In this document: positions 63,401 to 64,000 of the stretch, one piece after another
Layout: each line of letters starts with the position of its first letter
Position numbering within the stretch: the first letter of the stretch is position 1
Program-made: the position numbers and the translations under genes
From: an uncultured Lachnospiraceae bacterium
GTDB lineage: Bacteria; Bacillota; Clostridia; Lachnospirales; Lachnospiraceae
DNA: 64,000 nt
Assembly: GCA_902789555.1 (NCBI GenBank)
Contig: CADAOF010000001.1
Location: 410,995-474,994 of the forward strand
Reading direction: 5' to 3'
Notes under the pieces: model-generated
Database searches by the model: none
What the model was told of the DNA's origin: nothing
Seen by the model: only the letters and a program-made list of their open reading frames with translations

Positions 63401-64000
63401 CCGGTCGCAGCGATTTCTTTGTAAGTCGTATAGTCGCAGCGAGAGCAAGTATCATAAGCTTCCCAGCCAATCTCCGTGCAGGTCGCTGCCTTCGCATCGT
63501 GATGGATCAGGTCGTGGCCGAGGGCCGCAACCTCTCTCGTCTCTATCGCGTCACAGCGCGAGCAGGTGCGGGTCTCTTTCCCTGCTTCTGTGCAGGTGGG
63601 AGCCTCGGTCTGCGTCCATTCGCCCCAATCGTGACCGAGGGCATCGACATAAGTGTCGACGTAACTGTCATCGCAGCGGCTGCAGGTATGAGTCGTATAC
63701 CCCTGCTCCGTGCAGGTAGGGTCAGTGACGACAGCCACATAGTCGTGGCCAAGTGCTTCAACAGGTCTCGTCTCAGTCGCGCCGCAGCGTGAGCAGGTAC
63801 GAGTCTCCTCGCCCTCTTCCGTGCAGGTAGGAGCCTTGGACTCGGTCCACTCGCCCCAGTTGTGGCCGAGGGCGTCGACATAAGTGTCGACATAGCTGTC
63901 GCCGCAGCGGCTGCAGGTATGGGTCGTGTAGCCCTGTTCCGTGCAGGTAGGCGCCGTAACGACTGCCGCGTAATCATGGCCGAGCGCCTCAACCGGTCTG
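60484..64000 (-). CDS. Giant secreted repeat protein ending in a dockerin (N-terminus beyond window edge)
   Basis: The frame is open from the right edge, so the start and signal peptide are missing. About 1171 residues are seen. First come 12 Cys-rich repeats of about 35-45 residues built on APTCTEKGEETRTCSRCGE and an ALGHDWGEW spacer. Next are five near-perfect 70-residue repeats of the InlB B-repeat/Flg_new type (TYTVTWKNYDGTVLETDENV, VPYGTTPTYDG, YSYSFTGWDP, YTAVF). Then comes a domain with CECGHTMSV and VTGPDEKMYTG, and a C-terminal dockerin (GDANHNGSVTALDASMTARE, ISIGKITSVDASKIAREAAT). No wall-sorting signal is present. It is likely secreted and held by protein contact, perhaps via the dockerin. 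Confidence 0.85.
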   Translation of the reverse strand, partial: RPVEALGHDYAAVVTAPTCTEQGYTTHTCSRCGDSYVDTYVDALGHNWGEWTESKAPTCTEEGEETRTCSRCGATETRPVEALGHDYVAVVTDPTCTEQGYTTHTCSRCDDSYVDTYVDALGHDWGEWTQTEAPTCTEAGKETRTCSRCDAIETREVAALGHDLIHHDAKAATCTEIGWEAYDTCSRCDYTTYKEIAATGHAWSEATYEWSADNTRVTATRVCQNDNTHTETETVSATSEITKEATCTEAGERTWTSAAFNNSAFTAQTKTEEIPAHGHTEEVIPAVAPTCTETGLTEGKKCSRCGEILEAQEIVPALGHDFGEWMVTTAPTCTEKGEETRTCSRCGEIEKRDVDPLGHEEETIPGKAPTCTETGLTEGKKCSRCGEILEAQETVPALGHDFGEWTVTTAPTCTEKGEENRTCSRCGEKETREVAALGHEEETIPGKEPTCTETGLTEGKKCSRCGEILVAQEEIPALGHNWGEWTQTKAPTCTEKGEETRTCSRCGEAEKREVAALGHDWGEPVWSWNGHESAAATFICTHDASHTKTVEAVITSAPGTGEDVGFTVYTATVTGPDGKTYTDTVKEPIVCTVTWKNWDGTVLETDVNVPYGTAPSFNGETPAKAADAQYSYSFTGWTPEPTAVTEDATYTAVFEPVLRTYTITWKNYDGTVLETDENVPYGTTPTYDGDTPTKAGDNQYSYTFTGWDPAVASVTGDAVYTAQFGSETNTYTVTWKNWDGTVLETDTEVPYGADPSYDGAQLAKAGDAQYSYSFTGWNPEPAAVTGNVTYTAVFKESVNTYTVTWKNYDGSVLETDENVPYGTTPTFDGAEPVRASTDQYTYSFKGWDPAVSTVTGDAAYTATYTETVRTYTVIWKNYDDSVLETDNAVPYGTTPSYDGAEPARAFDEKNHYSFTGWMPEVTAVSGNAEYTAEFATEAHAYGEPVWSWTKTETGYTATATFTCECGHTMSVAAENVTGEVTTEPTAEQEGVRTYTATVTGPDEKMYTGTFTETIPKLQGYHIIVTDYTKGKATTSIVADKLYSGEVTFTVSCSSACAVAIDHGDDNFERQTCTTTEAGEHQFTVTVSDADVKLVIVLKGDANHNGSVTALDASMTAREAALVLAQKPGMLDAVGRLAADVISIGKITSVDASKIAREAATILAGKDSIMEW
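61184..62233 (-). repeat. Five tandem 210-bp coding repeats (InlB-B/Flg_new-like)
   Basis: Five consecutive 70-residue units share WKN[YW]DG[TS]VLETD, VPYG and [YS]FTGW. Similarity is high also at DNA level, for example repeated GTGCCGTAAGGAAC-type stretches on the plus strand, which suggests recent duplication. Confidence 0.85.
62440..64000 (-). repeat. Tandem Cys-rich coding repeats (PTCTE...CSRC...GH)
   Basis: Twelve PTCTE-type units are seen, running past the window edge. Two alternating subtypes occur: GLTEGKKCSRCGEILEAQE and GEETRTCSRCGE. Neighbouring units are close to identical in DNA, so copy number is probably variable. Confidence 0.85.

Noticed and set aside
62440-64000. Regular repeats that could suggest a CRISPR array
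   Set aside because: Repeat length is about 105-130 bp, the units are in frame and translate to conserved Cys-rich repeats. There are no spacers of constant length and no cas genes.

Overview
The window looks like a chromosomal segment of a fairly GC-rich anaerobic member of the Clostridia (Bacillota). Supporting signs are strong AGGAGG-type ribosome binding sites, sigma-A promoters, a V-type (Na+ or H+) ATP synthase in place of an F-type operon here, a TAXI-type TRAP transporter, a thiolase of the clostridial ThlA type, a YitT protein, and giant secreted proteins with dockerin modules and a Gram-positive cell-wall sorting tail. I cannot assign a genus from sequence alone.

Layout. 1-6.5 kb: V-ATPase operon (E, DUF2764-like, A, B, D, I) on the minus strand, running off the left edge. 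6.6-8.9 kb: a sugar-type (GPH) symporter with a PIG-L/LmbE deacetylase. 8.9-14.2 kb: two M20 amidohydrolases, one close to AbgA, a NERD-like membrane protein and an AbgT-family transporter, suggesting uptake and hydrolysis of acyl-amino acids or aminobenzoyl-glutamate-like compounds. 14.2-20.4 kb: an SPFH protein, an AEC carrier, a two-gene TAXI-TRAP transporter and an XRE regulator. 20.5-24.9 kb: an mrp-dacA-dut operon, divergent from trmO and an aspartate/glutamate racemase-family gene. 24.9-35.7 kb: a dicarboxylate/amino-acid symporter unit, then a long proteostasis cluster in the order tig-clpP-clpX-engB-asnS-sir2-ftsH-zinc-ribbon protein. Two almost identical 43-nt structured intergenic repeats sit inside this cluster. 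35.8-44.2 kb: SPFH/NfeD pair, YitT, thiolase, TrmH-family methylase, apt, tRNA-Val, and mutY-recJ.

44.26-53.45 kb: a compact integrated element of 9,166 bp per unit, flanked by a 24-bp direct repeat that matches the 3' end of a tRNA-Gly(CCC) gene. It carries a tyrosine integrase and an XRE repressor on one strand. A divergent early operon carries small DNA-binding proteins and a P4/D5-type primase-helicase. Iteron-like repeats flank an AT-rich stretch beside the primase gene. An accessory operon contains a sigma-like DUF1492 protein and an HNH nuclease. There are no capsid, tail, portal, terminase or conjugation genes. The layout matches a phage satellite (PICI-like island) more closely than a prophage or ICE and is the most interesting system in the window.

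53.5-64 kb: two giant minus-strand surface protein genes. The first is a wall-anchored subtilisin-family protease carrying PA, dockerin, Ig-like (BIG2), a proline/glutamate-rich stalk and a cohesin-like domain. The second is a repeat protein (12 Cys-rich repeats and five 70-residue InlB-B-like repeats) ending in a dockerin. Its N-terminus lies outside the window. The pair may form a surface assembly.
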